A stretch of 64,000 nucleotides of DNA from Paenibacillus polysaccharolyticus (GCF_900102085.1 NZ_FMVM01000016.1:62001-126000), one strand, 5' to 3'; positions 40,293 to 50,391 are shown, counted from the first letter of the stretch. A program made the numbers and translations. Notes: generated from the sequence alone by a model not told the origin.

Positions 40293-41564
40293 CTATACGT
40301 GTACAGGTACCTCTTTCACCTGTTTTTGTTCTGTCTTTTGATCCACCAGCACCCGGCTAATTCGACTCAAGCCTTCCTTCAGGATAGAACGAGGGCAAGC
40401 TAGATTCAGTCGAATGCATCCTTCGCCGTTTGCCACAAACATTCCCCCATCCTCCAGTAATACGCCTGCTTGCTCCGCAAAGAACAGAGGCAGGCTGACA
40501 TTCTTCGGTGCATATGGCGTAATATCAATCCATGCAAGGTACGTTGCCTCAGGAATGTGAAAAACGGCAAGCGGCAGATGTGTTTTTAAAAAGTCATCAA
40601 CATACGCAAAGTTATCATCCAGGTAAAGCTTTAACTGTCTCAGCCATTCATCGCCATGTACATAAGCTGCTTGAGTTGCCGCAATACTTAGCGGATTTTT
40701 GAAGCCGTAATGACGTGCCTGCCAGATCTCCCTTAGTGCTTTGTTGGGAATAATGACATTGGAAAACATCAGACCCGCCATGTTGAACGTTTTGCTGGGA
40801 GACATACAAGTTATAATTCGGTCTGTATCCGGGAACAGTTTGGCGAGTGGGGTATGTGTTTTTCCCGTACGAAGCAGATCACAATGAATCTCATCTGATA
40901 TGATCCATAGCTCATTATTCAAACAGATTTCGCCTACTCGCTTCAGTTCCTCCGTGCTCCAGATGCGTCCAGATGGATTATGCGGATTACAGAAAATGCA
41001 TACCCGAACTTTCTCGTCTCTGGCTTTCGCTTCAAAATCGTCAAAGTCAATCGTATAGTGCCCTTCTTCATTTAACATGTCCGAGCACACCAGCTCAAGC
41101 TGGTTATGGTCTGCTGCCGATTTGAAAAATCCATAGGACGGTGTCAGGATCAATACCTTTTCGTCCGGCTGGCAGATATACTCCACCAGTTCATAGAGCG
41201 CGGGAATAATGCCATTCGATGTCTCCAGATGCTCCTTCGGGAAAGACCAGTCATAATATCGTTTCATCCAGCTTGCTACCGCTTCGTAGTAAATCGGGTC
41301 AAAAACTTGCGAATACCCCATAATGCGGCGATCCAGGCGTTCTCTCACGGCATCCAAAATCTCGGGAGGTGTGGCAAACTCCATATCGGCAATCCACATG
41401 CGGATGAACTCCTCATCCTTAAACGGAAATTTCATCTCACTCGTTGCGTTGAAAATATATTGGCGGAAACCATCCGTATTCATGGCGTTGGTTCCGGTGC
41501 GGTCAATGATCTCATCAAAATTATAAGAATTGTCTATCTTGTTCGTATTGCTCATCTTGGTCAT
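40293..41564 (-). CDS. PatB/MalY-family aminotransferase (cystathionine beta-lyase type)
   Basis: 423 aa fold-type I PLP enzyme. PatB-like C-S lyases split cystathionine or cysteine conjugates. Seen: IRMWIADMEFATPPEI, the NPHNPSGR loop, SDEIHCDL with the PLP Asp, and the PLP Lys in MSPSKTFNMAGL. The C-terminal Arg is in CIRLNLACPR. A divergent XRE regulator starts 286 bp away and probably controls it. GAGGAG precedes the ATG. Transaminase activity cannot be excluded. Confidence 0.92.
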   Translation of the reverse strand: MTKMSNTNKIDNSYNFDEIIDRTGTNAMNTDGFRQYIFNATSEMKFPFKDEEFIRMWIADMEFATPPEILDAVRERLDRRIMGYSQVFDPIYYEAVASWMKRYYDWSFPKEHLETSNGIIPALYELVEYICQPDEKVLILTPSYGFFKSAADHNQLELVCSDMLNEEGHYTIDFDDFEAKARDEKVRVCIFCNPHNPSGRIWSTEELKRVGEICLNNELWIISDEIHCDLLRTGKTHTPLAKLFPDTDRIITCMSPSKTFNMAGLMFSNVIIPNKALREIWQARHYGFKNPLSIAATQAAYVHGDEWLRQLKLYLDDNFAYVDDFLKTHLPLAVFHIPEATYLAWIDITPYAPKNVSLPLFFAEQAGVLLEDGGMFVANGEGCIRLNLACPRSILKEGLSRISRVLVDQKTEQKQVKEVPVHV

Positions 41565-41850
41565 AGGGTTAACTCCTCTGTCTGTTCATTTCATCATTTA
41601 TGGATGTTGAATCTATCCGTTCTTCAGTTCATCACTTCTAACCCTATTGTTCCATGCCGCGGGAGTTGCATCAAATGCAAGGGAATCTACTTAGAAGAAA
41701 CAAATCAATTATGATGTTTCTTTAGAATAGGCTTTTCACTGAAAAAGTGATATATTTCTGATAGGCTTTGGCGTTTAAGAAAGACTTTCAGCTTATTTGT
41801 CTATTCTCAGGAAACACTTCTGATCATCCAACTCGATAAGGAGCACCCCA

Positions 41851-42558
41851 ATGAACAACATCAACCAGGAAGTGGGCAAAAAAATACGAAACTTCCGTAA
41901 ATGGCGCGGGCTCACCGTACAACAACTGGCAGACCAGATTTTCAAGAGCAAAGGTACTCTTTCCAAATATGAGAGCGGTGATATTACGCTGGATCTCGTC
42001 ACACTACACCAGATTGCAGATGCGCTGAACATTCAGGTTGAGCAGTTGCTCTACCAAGAACCGAGGCATGCATCTCCGCTGATGAACACGGTCCAATCCA
42101 GCTTTTTCAAAAACTCCACCCGCTTCTATTCGTACTTCTACGACGGCAGGAACAACAGTCTCATTCGCTGCGTGATCGACATGATGGCTCAATCGGACGC
42201 CAATCGTTACCGTACGGTGATGTATATGAATGTGAAGGATTTTGACAATTATCAGGAATGTGAAAATATGTACTGGGGTCATACCGAGCATTATGATACG
42301 TTGACTACACTCATTTTGAAAAATCAGGCTACGCCACTGGAGAATCTGTATATTAATATTTTGGCATCCTTCCAGGAATCGGAGAAAAAATGGGGACTTA
42401 TGGCTGGTGTTTCATTCAGGCCGTTTATGCCCATTGCGCTGAAAATGCTTTTCTCCCGAACACCGTTGCCGGAAACACCCGAGCTATACAATGAACTGAA
42501 GATCTCCAAAGAGGATCTGCGTACGCTTAAAATTTACAACATGCTTGCGGTCACTTAA
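41851..42558 (+). CDS. XRE-family transcriptional regulator
   Basis: 235 aa. Residues 8-65 form the HTH (KKIRNFRKWRGLTVQQLADQ, then KGTLSKYESGDITLDLVTL). The rest is an unrecognised ligand or dimer domain of ~165 residues rich in aromatic residues (RFYSYFYDGRNN). Divergent from the PatB-family gene, a layout typical for local regulators. TCACT-5-AGTGA at 41736-41750 is a possible operator. AAGGAG precedes ATG. Confidence 0.88.
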   Translation: MNNINQEVGKKIRNFRKWRGLTVQQLADQIFKSKGTLSKYESGDITLDLVTLHQIADALNIQVEQLLYQEPRHASPLMNTVQSSFFKNSTRFYSYFYDGRNNSLIRCVIDMMAQSDANRYRTVMYMNVKDFDNYQECENMYWGHTEHYDTLTTLILKNQATPLENLYINILASFQESEKKWGLMAGVSFRPFMPIALKMLFSRTPLPETPELYNELKISKEDLRTLKIYNMLAVT

Positions 42559-42579
42559 ACTGGGACCCGAACAAGATAA

Positions 42580-42637
42580 AAAAGACACTTGCCCAAGCTG
42601 TTTTACTTACCAGCCCTTGCAAGTGTCTCTTCTTTTT
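42580..42637. terminator. Intrinsic terminator between convergent genes
   Basis: AGACACTTGC pairs with GCAAGTGTCT around a 27-nt loop, T-rich on both sides; serves the XRE gene and perhaps the M16C gene. Confidence 0.75.
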
Positions 42638-42709
42638 ATCTACAGATATTTTTTCTAAAGATATTGATTGAATCTTTCTTTTCACAGCCGCAACCCTGGT
42701 TACCGCTCC

Positions 42710-45631
42710 TTAATGTTTGATCAGATCCAACGTTTCGTCAAACTGTTGCTTCTGCTCCTCAATCTTGTGCTCATTTCCAATAACACACCGATGCTGTTGC
42801 TCCAGAATGGCAGAGACAAATCCGGCAAACCCGATAATATCGCTCTCTTTCGTACCAAGCACCTCATTGCGCTCCTGCTGCAGATCAGCTTCCGTCACAT
42901 TAGACAGATAACATTCCAGCGAGAATGCCCCTTCACTGTAAGGCGTTCTTGGCGTATCCAGATCCTGAATCGCCCCAATGATATAACGAGTCATCTCCCG
43001 TTCGTCGGCACGGAAATCGTTCAAATACTGCGGAATCTCCTCGTATACTTTGTAGGTTTTATCCAGATTCGGGTCACGGTAGGAAGCCAGGAAACTGTCA
43101 CCATTCCGTCTGAACCCAGACATACAGCCGTAAGCGCCACCTTTGGCACGGATATTGTTCCACAGATAGTCCAGTGACAATATACCCTGTAACACACGTA
43201 ATGAGCCCGTATAGGCGTAGCCCTTTTCAGCATAGTTCCCGGTTTGAACGACATATTGAACCTCGGAAGGAGAACGGAAACCTTCGTTATGTGTTGCAGG
43301 CGTAAAGGTAAAAGCTTCCTTCGCCACTTCATGTGTGAACAGCTTGGCTTTCAGAGCGGACACCTGCTCTTCCAGACCTTCGTATCCTTTATCGTCTGCC
43401 GTGTAGCTGACAAGCAGGTTCTCCGGTCTGAAAATATAACCCATCAGCTCTTGCAGGCTGGAGGACAGCTGTTCTTTTTTCGCATCAAAGTTCGCCTGTA
43501 GATCCTCAAGCCACTGATAATAAGCAATCCCGCTAACCGCCTCCCGGAAATCAGCAACGGCTGAATGTTTCGAGGACGATCTGGCAACTCCTGCGGAATG
43601 ACCACTGTTGATCAGACTGCGTTGCAAATTACCTTTGACCTGAGAAATGATCTCGAAAAGTCGCTTCGAGTTGTCAAAACGGGACGTAAACACGATCTCC
43701 TTGATCATATCAAAAGCAAATCCCAGTTTGTCATAAAGCACTTTCGCATTGAACTCATAGGTTGCTTTGAAATCATGAAGCTGATGTGCATTCGCATACG
43801 AACCAACCCCGCTGTTGATGCCTCCAGAATGAATATGAATTTCATTCGATAACTCGTTAAACAAGTAGTTTTGAGTGTCCACGTAACCAAGTACATTTTT
43901 GAGCAATCCCACATAAGGCAACAAGCGGCGCGGTACTTCCTTGATATCAAACAACAGTCTCAGATAACCAATACCGTTCGTATACAAGTTATGATGCAAA
44001 ATCGTTGTCCCATCCACGTTGTTCAGCGTTTGGTACAGTTTAGACGCTTTCGTATCAATGTCCTCAATGGACAACGTCGGGATCACCTGCTGCTGTTCCT
44101 TGGTGGAAGGGGTGTTCTGGTACTCGGCAAGCGCTTCGGTGCGCTTAATCATATCCTGCACCTCTTCTGGACGAAGTCCAGCCTGCACTGACTTCAACCG
44201 CTCCTTCAGCGCCTCTTCCTTGCGTGCGTTCAAGCCTTTGTCCGGTGTGAGCGCAACAAATGATGTATGTGTATTTTGTAATAAATACTTCTCAACCAGT
44301 TGTTCGAAATAACCATCTTTCATTTTGGACCGAAGTTCTGCAAATACATCATTCGCCTCAAAATACGTGAAAGGCGCTTCCTTATCATACAGCCAGCTTT
44401 GGAGGGAGGAGAGTCCGTAGATCAGTCCTTTCGGCATCCGGCCAAAGTCCGCTTCCCGGTGGTTGAACTCATAAGAGTTGATTCCGGCAAGCAATGCTTT
44501 CGGATCAAAGCCTTCTTTCACAACACGCTCCAGCACTTCCTTGATTGTACCGAGAAATTCGTCCTTGCTGGACAAGTTGCTCTTCTTCAGTCCCACCGTG
44601 AACACGGGTTGATACAAGCTATCATCATAAGAGCCGTAGACATCCTTCGCGATGCCTTTATCCAGCAAGGCTTGCTTCAGAACAGCTCCCGGTGCATTGA
44701 GCAGTGCGTATAACAAAATCTGAAACGCAATGTTCAATTCCTTATCCAGACTTGTGCCAATCACCGCATTATAGGTCAAAAAGCTATTGTCTACTTCGGA
44801 TTCCGTACTTCCCGCAGAGTAGGACTTCACCGTATCCACCCGTTTCGGGAAAGCAGATTGCAGTTTAATTTCGGAGTCAATCTCGATCCGATCATAGTTG
44901 CCTAAGTAATTTTCATCCAGCCACTGCAGCTTTTCTTCCATATCCATATCCCCGTATAGATAGATGTAACTGTTGGACGGATGATAATACCGTTTGTGGA
45001 AATCAAGCAATCCTTCATAAGTGAGATCCAGAATCGCCTCCGGGAAGCCCCCAGACTCACAGGAATACGTTGTATCCGGGAAAAGAGAATTCAGCACCTC
45101 GCGTCGAACCAACCGTTCTGGCGAAGAAAAGGCACCCTTCATCTCGTTGTACACTACGCCGTTGTATGTCAGCTCGTCATCTTCAGAAGTCAGGTTGTAA
45201 TTCCAACCTTCCTGCAAAAATATTTTTTCATTCTCATAAATATTCGTATTTAATACCGCATCCAGGTACACATCCATCAAGTTATGGAAATCATGATCGT
45301 TGCGACTTGCAACGGGGTAGACGGTTTTGTCAGGATACGTCATCGCGTTGAGGAATGTATTGAGCGAACCTTTGAGCAGCTCCACAAAAGAATCTTTAGC
45401 CGGAAACTTTTTCGATCCGCATAGCACGGAGTGTTCCAGAATATGAGCTACCCCTGTATCATCTTCGGGAGGTGTGCGAAAACCGATGTTGAACACCTTG
45501 TTATCATCACTATTGGACAACAGTACGATATGAGCACCCGATTTTTGATGTTCCAGCAGGTACGCATCGGATTTCAGTTCTTCGATTCTACGCTCCTGTA
45601 ATACCTTATATGGCTTAAGCTGTTTCAACAT
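42710..45631 (-). CDS. M16C-family metalloprotease (presequence-protease/insulinase type)
   Basis: 973 aa, full length for PreP/Cym1-like enzymes that close around short peptides. The inverted zinc motif HILEHSVLCGSKKFP (HxxEH) lies near residue 55, with the distal Glu in NGVVYNEMKGAF. The C-terminal half is the inactive partner domain. In bacteria these probably degrade peptides in the cytoplasm. ATG at 45631 has GGAGG 10 nt upstream; the open frame continues 60 codons further without a ribosome site. Confidence 0.93.
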   Translation of the reverse strand: MLKQLKPYKVLQERRIEELKSDAYLLEHQKSGAHIVLLSNSDDNKVFNIGFRTPPEDDTGVAHILEHSVLCGSKKFPAKDSFVELLKGSLNTFLNAMTYPDKTVYPVASRNDHDFHNLMDVYLDAVLNTNIYENEKIFLQEGWNYNLTSEDDELTYNGVVYNEMKGAFSSPERLVRREVLNSLFPDTTYSCESGGFPEAILDLTYEGLLDFHKRYYHPSNSYIYLYGDMDMEEKLQWLDENYLGNYDRIEIDSEIKLQSAFPKRVDTVKSYSAGSTESEVDNSFLTYNAVIGTSLDKELNIAFQILLYALLNAPGAVLKQALLDKGIAKDVYGSYDDSLYQPVFTVGLKKSNLSSKDEFLGTIKEVLERVVKEGFDPKALLAGINSYEFNHREADFGRMPKGLIYGLSSLQSWLYDKEAPFTYFEANDVFAELRSKMKDGYFEQLVEKYLLQNTHTSFVALTPDKGLNARKEEALKERLKSVQAGLRPEEVQDMIKRTEALAEYQNTPSTKEQQQVIPTLSIEDIDTKASKLYQTLNNVDGTTILHHNLYTNGIGYLRLLFDIKEVPRRLLPYVGLLKNVLGYVDTQNYLFNELSNEIHIHSGGINSGVGSYANAHQLHDFKATYEFNAKVLYDKLGFAFDMIKEIVFTSRFDNSKRLFEIISQVKGNLQRSLINSGHSAGVARSSSKHSAVADFREAVSGIAYYQWLEDLQANFDAKKEQLSSSLQELMGYIFRPENLLVSYTADDKGYEGLEEQVSALKAKLFTHEVAKEAFTFTPATHNEGFRSPSEVQYVVQTGNYAEKGYAYTGSLRVLQGILSLDYLWNNIRAKGGAYGCMSGFRRNGDSFLASYRDPNLDKTYKVYEEIPQYLNDFRADEREMTRYIIGAIQDLDTPRTPYSEGAFSLECYLSNVTEADLQQERNEVLGTKESDIIGFAGFVSAILEQQHRCVIGNEHKIEEQKQQFDETLDLIKH

Positions 45632-45825
45632 AAACTTGAGTCCTCCGTCCATAGATTGTTGTGTTGGTTGATGCGAAAGGTAATATATGCCTATCGATAG
45701 TATACACCATTGTGACCTCTCTTCATAAATAGACGCCCGAATCCACTTTCTGATATGTATTATGTTGCTTTTTGGTTTATGAACTACAAGGAAAATATCG
45801 AAATCCAACATTTAACATAAAAGGG

Positions 45826-45855
45826 TTCACAAAACATTACTTAATATGGTATATT
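45826..45855 (+). promoter_or_regulatory. Possible promoter of the secreted-protein gene
   Basis: TTCACA (45826-45831), an 18-nt spacer and TATATT (45850-45855), 113 bp upstream of ATG 45968. The rest of the 336-bp gap between 45632 and 45967 shows no gene or clear structure. Confidence 0.35.
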
Positions 45856-45967
45856 TAACCAAGATTGGCCAACCTTGTTTATACCTATATCTTTTAATAT
45901 ATCTACCTAAAGCAATTATAAGTTCTTTTTACTTATTTCAATTCAAGTTTATGAGGGAGGTTTTTGT

Positions 45968-46435
45968 ATGAGAAAATTAAGAAATTTAACAGCTTCCGTT
46001 GCGTTAGCTGCGGGATTAATGCTATTTAGTACATCACCAGCATCTGCTGCCATAGGATGGGGTGACTCCTTTGAGACAGCGGAAGTCATGTATTCAAGTG
46101 TAGCTCAGAACTCTTCATACAGTGCCACTGTACGACTGGATAGTATGAGTGATAATGACTTTTATGTTGTAGACAATACCAATGGTACATCTGAAATTAC
46201 TTATAGTGTTATAGCAACACCACCAGCAAATTTTGATATTGTGATGGGTGTTATTAAAATGAATGCAAGCGGCGCTATTCTGTCCATACAGATGGATAAT
46301 TGGAATGGACCTGGTTACGCTGAGGCTATTAGTTGGAACGCTAAACCTGGTGAAAAAGTTTACTTCAGAATTATGGATAACGGAATCAATAATTATAACG
46401 AACCTTATACGATTACATTTAAAAGAACCAGTTAA
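45968..46435 (+). CDS. Secreted beta-rich protein, PPC-like
   Basis: 155 aa with a classic signal peptide ending SPASAA. The mature ~125 residues are beta-rich (SYSATVRLDSMSDNDFYVV, PGEKVYFRIMDNG, NEPYTITFKR), like a bacterial pre-peptidase C-terminal (PPC) fold standing alone. Likely a small exported surface protein; no catalytic motif. GGGAGG precedes ATG; terminator directly downstream. Confidence 0.75.
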   Translation: MRKLRNLTASVALAAGLMLFSTSPASAAIGWGDSFETAEVMYSSVAQNSSYSATVRLDSMSDNDFYVVDNTNGTSEITYSVIATPPANFDIVMGVIKMNASGAILSIQMDNWNGPGYAEAISWNAKPGEKVYFRIMDNGINNYNEPYTITFKRTS

Positions 46436-46454
46436 TTGATTTGACTCTTACATT

Positions 46455-46489
46455 AAAGACTTCTCCACGGATGTGGAGAAGTCTTTTTT
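46455..46489 (+). terminator. Intrinsic terminator
   Basis: GACTTCTCCAC/GTGGAGAAGTC with a 4-nt loop and TTTTTT, 20 bp after the stop of the secreted protein. Confidence 0.92.
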
Positions 46490-46557
46490 ATTCAATTTCA
46501 TTGTCCATAAAGCTAATAAACAATTTCTTTCATGCAACGTATTTTTAATGTAGACAT

Positions 46558-46605
46558 AAAAAAAGATCACACTCAACTTGTTTAACAAGTCGAATGTGAT
46601 CTTTT
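46558..46605 (-). terminator. Terminator of tRNA-Leu
   Basis: AAAAGATCACATTCGACTTG pairs with its near-perfect inverse around TTAAAC, followed by TTTTTTT on the minus strand. Confidence 0.85.
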
Positions 46606-46613
46606 CTGTAAGA

Positions 46614-46699
46614 TGCCGAGGACCGGGATCGAACCGGTACGGTAGTCACCTACCGCAGGATTTTAAGTCCTGTGCGTCTGCCAATTCCGCCACCCCGGC
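46614..46699 (-). tRNA. tRNA-Leu (anticodon TAA)
   Basis: Minus-strand cloverleaf with a long class II variable arm (GGTAGGTGACTACC). Acceptor GCCGGGG/CCTCGGC, anticodon stem CAGGA/TCCTG with loop CTTAAAA. No CCA is encoded. Single tRNA with its own terminator. Confidence 0.95.
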
Positions 46700-46925
46700 G
46701 TATGTAATATTTTCTTGGCGACAAGAAATATCTTACCATGAATAAATTAATAATGCAACCCTTTTTCCTAAAAAAATGAAACAGGCACTGCAAGCGCCAG
46801 CTCACAGTGCCTAGAAAGTCCGAGTTGCGGTCCCGGACTTCCGGTAAACCATCTATATTAAGGGAGGTGTGAGATAAGAATACCTCTCCAACATTAAAGG
46901 AACCTAAAATCAGCATTAAATTAAA

Positions 46926-47375
46926 CTAAAAAAGCAAAATAGGCTTCACACGTTCCACCTGCTCCTCACTACACTCTACAAAAATTAGCATATGACCTTG
47001 CAATAGCCAGTCCTCGTAATGACGTGCGTCAACTTCCGGAATGCCTGCTTCTGTCAGCGTTAAGACCAGATCATCCGTCTCACTTCCGATCTCATTGCCC
47101 GCTAATCTTCGCACTGCCTTCCCGATGGATGCGGTCTGATCCATTCGTTTTCCGAGACCAGCTAATATGCCCTTTAAGGCTCCAAATGCTCCATCTGTTC
47201 CAGCACCTTTTAGTGGTTTGGGTAACCCCGTCTTCTCACTGATCATCTCCAGATCAAGTTGTTCTTTGCCTACAGCCCCCAAATATTGATCTTGGATGCC
47301 TTCCTTCTTTAAGGCATTCAACATAATAATTGCTTCGTGCTCCGAACGAGCAAGCCCAACAAACAGTTTCGTCAT
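46926..47375 (-). CDS. YflT-type general stress protein
   Basis: 149 aa. The N-terminal KLFVGLARSEHEAIIMLNAL motif and the central glycine-rich helix (GAGTDGAFGALKGILAGLG) followed by GIPEVDARHYEDWLLQGHMLIFVE are the general-stress-protein 17M/YflT layout. Function unknown; Bacillus homologues are sigma-B dependent, which cannot be judged here. GGGGA upstream of ATG. Confidence 0.8.
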   Translation of the reverse strand: MTKLFVGLARSEHEAIIMLNALKKEGIQDQYLGAVGKEQLDLEMISEKTGLPKPLKGAGTDGAFGALKGILAGLGKRMDQTASIGKAVRRLAGNEIGSETDDLVLTLTEAGIPEVDARHYEDWLLQGHMLIFVECSEEQVERVKPILLF

Positions 47376-47589
47376 GTGGTTCCCCTCCTCTTCCTGATAC
47401 CTTATATAACCCTGTAGTTTATGTTCAGTAACGTATCTTCATTTGCTAAGTCAATTCACCTACATCAGCTTGATCATTTCTCTACTGGAAATCCATACCT
47501 AGTTCTGATAGACTAGATAAAGAAGACAAATTAACCATTGAAAACACAGTCATATGGATGAACATCTTATAAATCAGGAGCAATGACTT

Positions 47590-47814
47590 ATGAAAAAAGA
47601 GGTAGAAATTGCCATTCGGCGCAACCAACAGATTATGGTTCGGAATACAAGCGGACAGACCGTAACCGGTTTTCCAGAACGCTCAGTAGACAGCTCTATT
47701 CTCTTTTTACGAACTGTACAGGGAAATGTGTGGATTCCGTTTGATGAAGTCGAACAAGTCACTCGCCTGTTAACCCTTCGTTCTCACCATCTGGGCACGA
47801 TGCAACTCGTTTAG
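47590..47814 (+). CDS. Small conserved hypothetical protein
   Basis: 74 aa, basic. Begins MKKEVEIAIRRNQQIMVRN; beta-rich (TVTGFPERSVDSSILFLRTV, GNVWIPFDEVEQV), which suggests a small barrel in the style of YolD/Sm-like folds. AGGAGC precedes the ATG by 8 nt. Single gene. No family is recognised. Confidence 0.65.
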   Translation: MKKEVEIAIRRNQQIMVRNTSGQTVTGFPERSVDSSILFLRTVQGNVWIPFDEVEQVTRLLTLRSHHLGTMQLV

Positions 47815-47937
47815 GCACTTGTGCACAAGCACATTCAATTCATTTGCTCTCCTTACAGAGAACTTAGACAGACACTAATAGATAAAGATACACTGTAGGT
47901 GAGAACCTCGGTGTTTCTACTATAGCCAACTTATATT

Positions 47938-47969
47938 TAAAAACCAGACGCCTCCAACGTCTGGTTTTT
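47938..47969. terminator. Bidirectional intrinsic terminator
   Basis: Perfect stem AAACCAGACG/CGTCTGGTTT with a 7-nt loop and T-runs on both strands, between the 47590 gene and the nuclease gene. Confidence 0.88.
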
Positions 47970-47992
47970 CTTATGGTAACTAATGATTCGGA

Positions 47993-48475
47993 TTACTTCA
48001 CAACAAATTTAACACGCGTACCATCCGGATATGTACTTAGTTGATTGCCCACCCATGAGCCTGCACCGCGATTATCCTTTGGCGTAATATACTGGATATC
48101 CGCATCCTTACCGCCTTCTGCACACATTGCCATAGGCCACTCATCCCGATCCTTGCCTTTTTTGACCGGTACACCTTTCAGTGACAGTTCCCTGTTTCCT
48201 TCAGCGCCTTTCCGGTCAATTGTACAAACATCGGAATGCCCCGCTTGGATCGCCTTTCGGATATGGTTTGCTGTTTCGGGATACCGCTCTGCCGGAAAAG
48301 TAATCGTATGATCTACACTCTTGTCGGTTGTTTTGAACGGAGAAGGAATATCCAGCGGCCACTCTCCTCCCGCCAAGGCATATAGAGCAATCACAACCAT
48401 GCCGACTAAGGTCAGTATTTTACTTTTGAATCCCCGGCTTCCTCTCTTGCTTCTTCTGCTACGTCTTTTACTCAT
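47993..48475 (-). CDS. NucA/NucB-family deoxyribonuclease
   Basis: 160 aa with a membrane anchor near the N-terminus ([18 protein letters not shown] after an Arg/Lys-rich head). The nuclease domain has [44 protein letters not shown] and [13 protein letters not shown], the full NucA/NucB signature (DNA-entry or sporulation nuclease). The catalytic Asp/Glu pair in DRDEW is intact. GGGGGAGG precedes ATG 48475. Competence or DNA-scavenging role inferred from family. Confidence 0.9.
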   Translation of the reverse strand: MSKRRSRRSKRGSRGFKSKILTLVGMVVIALYALAGGEWPLDIPSPFKTTDKSVDHTITFPAERYPETANHIRKAIQAGHSDVCTIDRKGAEGNRELSLKGVPVKKGKDRDEWPMAMCAEGGKDADIQYITPKDNRGAGSWVGNQLSTYPDGTRVKFVVK

Positions 48476-48565
48476 GATGCGCCTCCCCCATGTAACACTA
48501 ACATCCATAGCATTATAACAGAACGCCAGTTCGTAAAACAATCCATTCCACAACAATATTCAACA

Positions 48566-48592
48566 TAAAAAAACAGCCGGATCCATCCGGCC
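48566..48592 (-). terminator. Intrinsic terminator after the LOV kinase
   Basis: GCCGGATGGATCCGGC hairpin followed by TTTTTTT on the minus strand, 15 bp after the stop. Confidence 0.8.
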
Positions 48593-48606
48593 GCTCACTG
48601 CATATC

Positions 48607-49755
48607 TTATCCTGCGTTAAAAATACTCTGTGTACTTAGAAAAGGTACTGTCACCTGAAACTCAGTTCCTTTTCCTTCAGCGCTATCTACAGTAATACTA
48701 CCGTTCATTAATTCTAATAGTTCTTTGCAGATTGTTAATCCAAGCCCACTGCCTCCGAACCTTCTTGCATGTGAAATATCCGATTGCGTAAAGGCATCAA
48801 ACAGTTGGTCCATCTGATGAGAAGGAATGCCAATCCCTGTATCCCGTACAGAGAAAGCCAACGTGGTCATCTCATGTGATTGCTGCTTGACATCCACGAG
48901 AAGCTGCACTTCCCCTTGCTCCGTAAACTTGATGGCATTGCTCAGCAAATTATCCAATACCTGCCTTAATCGCAGTGGATCGCCCCAAAGCACATCAGGA
49001 ACATTCAGATCAGCATGGCAAACTAAACGAATTTGTTTATTCATGGCCGCCAGCTCATGTGTCTTCACGATTTGCTGAATCAGCTTCAATGGCTGGAATT
49101 CAATATGCTCCACTCCCATTTTGCCTCTGCCAAGCTTCGCCATATCCAGACTATTATTTACAATGTTCAGGAGCGCCTCTCCGGATTGACGTGCCAGATC
49201 CAGGTATTCTTTTTGCTCTTCGGTAACATCGCCCATTCCCGCAAGCTCGATCATGCCCATAATGCCGTTTAACGGTGTACGAAGCTCATGATTCAACTTG
49301 CCGATGAATTCCAGCTGGCCTCTGCTTGTTTTCTCAGCCATAGACGCTGCCGTCTTCAGCTGCTGCTCTGCATATTTACGTTCAGAGATGTCATATTGAA
49401 TACCGACAAAATAAATACACTCACCGGATTCATTAAAAATGGGATCGATATTCAGCTCATTCCAGAATTTCTGACCACTTTTGGTATAGTTTAAAATTTC
49501 AACCTTAATGGATTGTTGTTTACTTATTGCTTCCCGAATGCGTGAAACGGTTTCGGGATCCGTATCTGTACCCTGTAGAAATCGGCAATTCCGCCCGATC
49601 GACTCATCGTGCGTATATCCGGTCAGACGGGTAAAATGTTCGTTAACATACATGAGCGGAAGCTCAGGCGAGGTAGCGTCAACTACCGTAACGGAGGATT
49701 TTAATTTCGAGATAATAAATTCCCATTGCATGGGGAGTTGATTATATAAACTCAT
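48607..49755 (-). CDS. LOV-domain (blue-light type) sensor histidine kinase
   Basis: 382 aa soluble hybrid. Residues 15-125 are a PAS/LOV domain: GRNCRFLQG carries the photoreactive Cys (C57), followed by the flavin-binding FWNELNIDPIF and YFVGIQYDIS, as in Bacillus YtvA. HisKA has H156 in KLNHELRTPLNG. HATPase has N-box DNLLSNAIKF, DTGIGIP and GGSGLGLTI. So a flavin-adduct light switch would drive autophosphorylation. No response regulator is adjacent, so the partner is unknown. No membrane helices. A single gene. Confidence 0.93.
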   Translation of the reverse strand: MSLYNQLPMQWEFIISKLKSSVTVVDATSPELPLMYVNEHFTRLTGYTHDESIGRNCRFLQGTDTDPETVSRIREAISKQQSIKVEILNYTKSGQKFWNELNIDPIFNESGECIYFVGIQYDISERKYAEQQLKTAASMAEKTSRGQLEFIGKLNHELRTPLNGIMGMIELAGMGDVTEEQKEYLDLARQSGEALLNIVNNSLDMAKLGRGKMGVEHIEFQPLKLIQQIVKTHELAAMNKQIRLVCHADLNVPDVLWGDPLRLRQVLDNLLSNAIKFTEQGEVQLLVDVKQQSHEMTTLAFSVRDTGIGIPSHQMDQLFDAFTQSDISHARRFGGSGLGLTICKELLELMNGSITVDSAEGKGTEFQVTVPFLSTQSIFNAG

Positions 49756-50033
49756 GCCTGTGTCTCCTCCATCTCACATCCATAACTCCAGATGGTATGT
49801 GTTGATATTAAACAATCTATTTTATTGTACCACAGTTATTCAAACAATGTAGTTCTTGGGTAATAGTTCTTAATCATATCAATCTTTATCCATTCACAAT
49901 AACCTGCCTAATCTCAAAAATATACAGATAAAGTTTATTGATCATCGTCAGTATGCTGATTGTCTACATTTTTTCCAGGCGCAGACCTTAAAGGCGAGGC
50001 CGTTAATGGCCCGACGAGGAAGGAAGATCGACG

Positions 50034-50222
50034 ATGAAAACTCTCTTTTTTATATTTATGGTGCTGTGTATCATCAATCTGTGTTTCCCCAAGTTTGGCT
50101 GGTATCTTCGCTATGGCTGGATTGTACAAGGTGAGGCTGAACCCAGCAAATCTTACATGACGATGGTGCGAATGTCTAGTCTGTTTATGTTGCTTATTGC
50201 TTTTACTATCGCCACGGCATAA
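50034..50222 (+). CDS. Small membrane protein (2 TM)
   Basis: 62 aa with helices at both ends (LFFIFMVLCIINLCFP and MVRMSSLFMLLIAFTIATA) and a polar loop GEAEPSKSY. It resembles small DUF6199-type proteins, a tentative assignment. AGGAAG lies 7 nt before ATG; terminator downstream. Confidence 0.7.
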   Translation: MKTLFFIFMVLCIINLCFPKFGWYLRYGWIVQGEAEPSKSYMTMVRMSSLFMLLIAFTIATA

Positions 50223-50240
50223 TACACCAATAAACTTGTA

Positions 50241-50275
50241 GAAAGACCAGTTGCCTCCTGCGCAGCTGGTCTTTC
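50241..50275 (+). terminator. Intrinsic terminator
   Basis: GAAAGACCAG/CTGGTCTTTC stem with a 15-nt loop; a short T-run follows. 18 bp past the small membrane gene. Confidence 0.7.
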
Positions 50276-50391
50276 GTATTGTACCGAGTATTACACTGAC
50301 GGGAATATGATAACTTTGTTTGTGGTGTTACTACAGTGTGCGCCGTAAGATAAATGATATAGATGTATCGTTGCAGAAAGGACACATTGGT

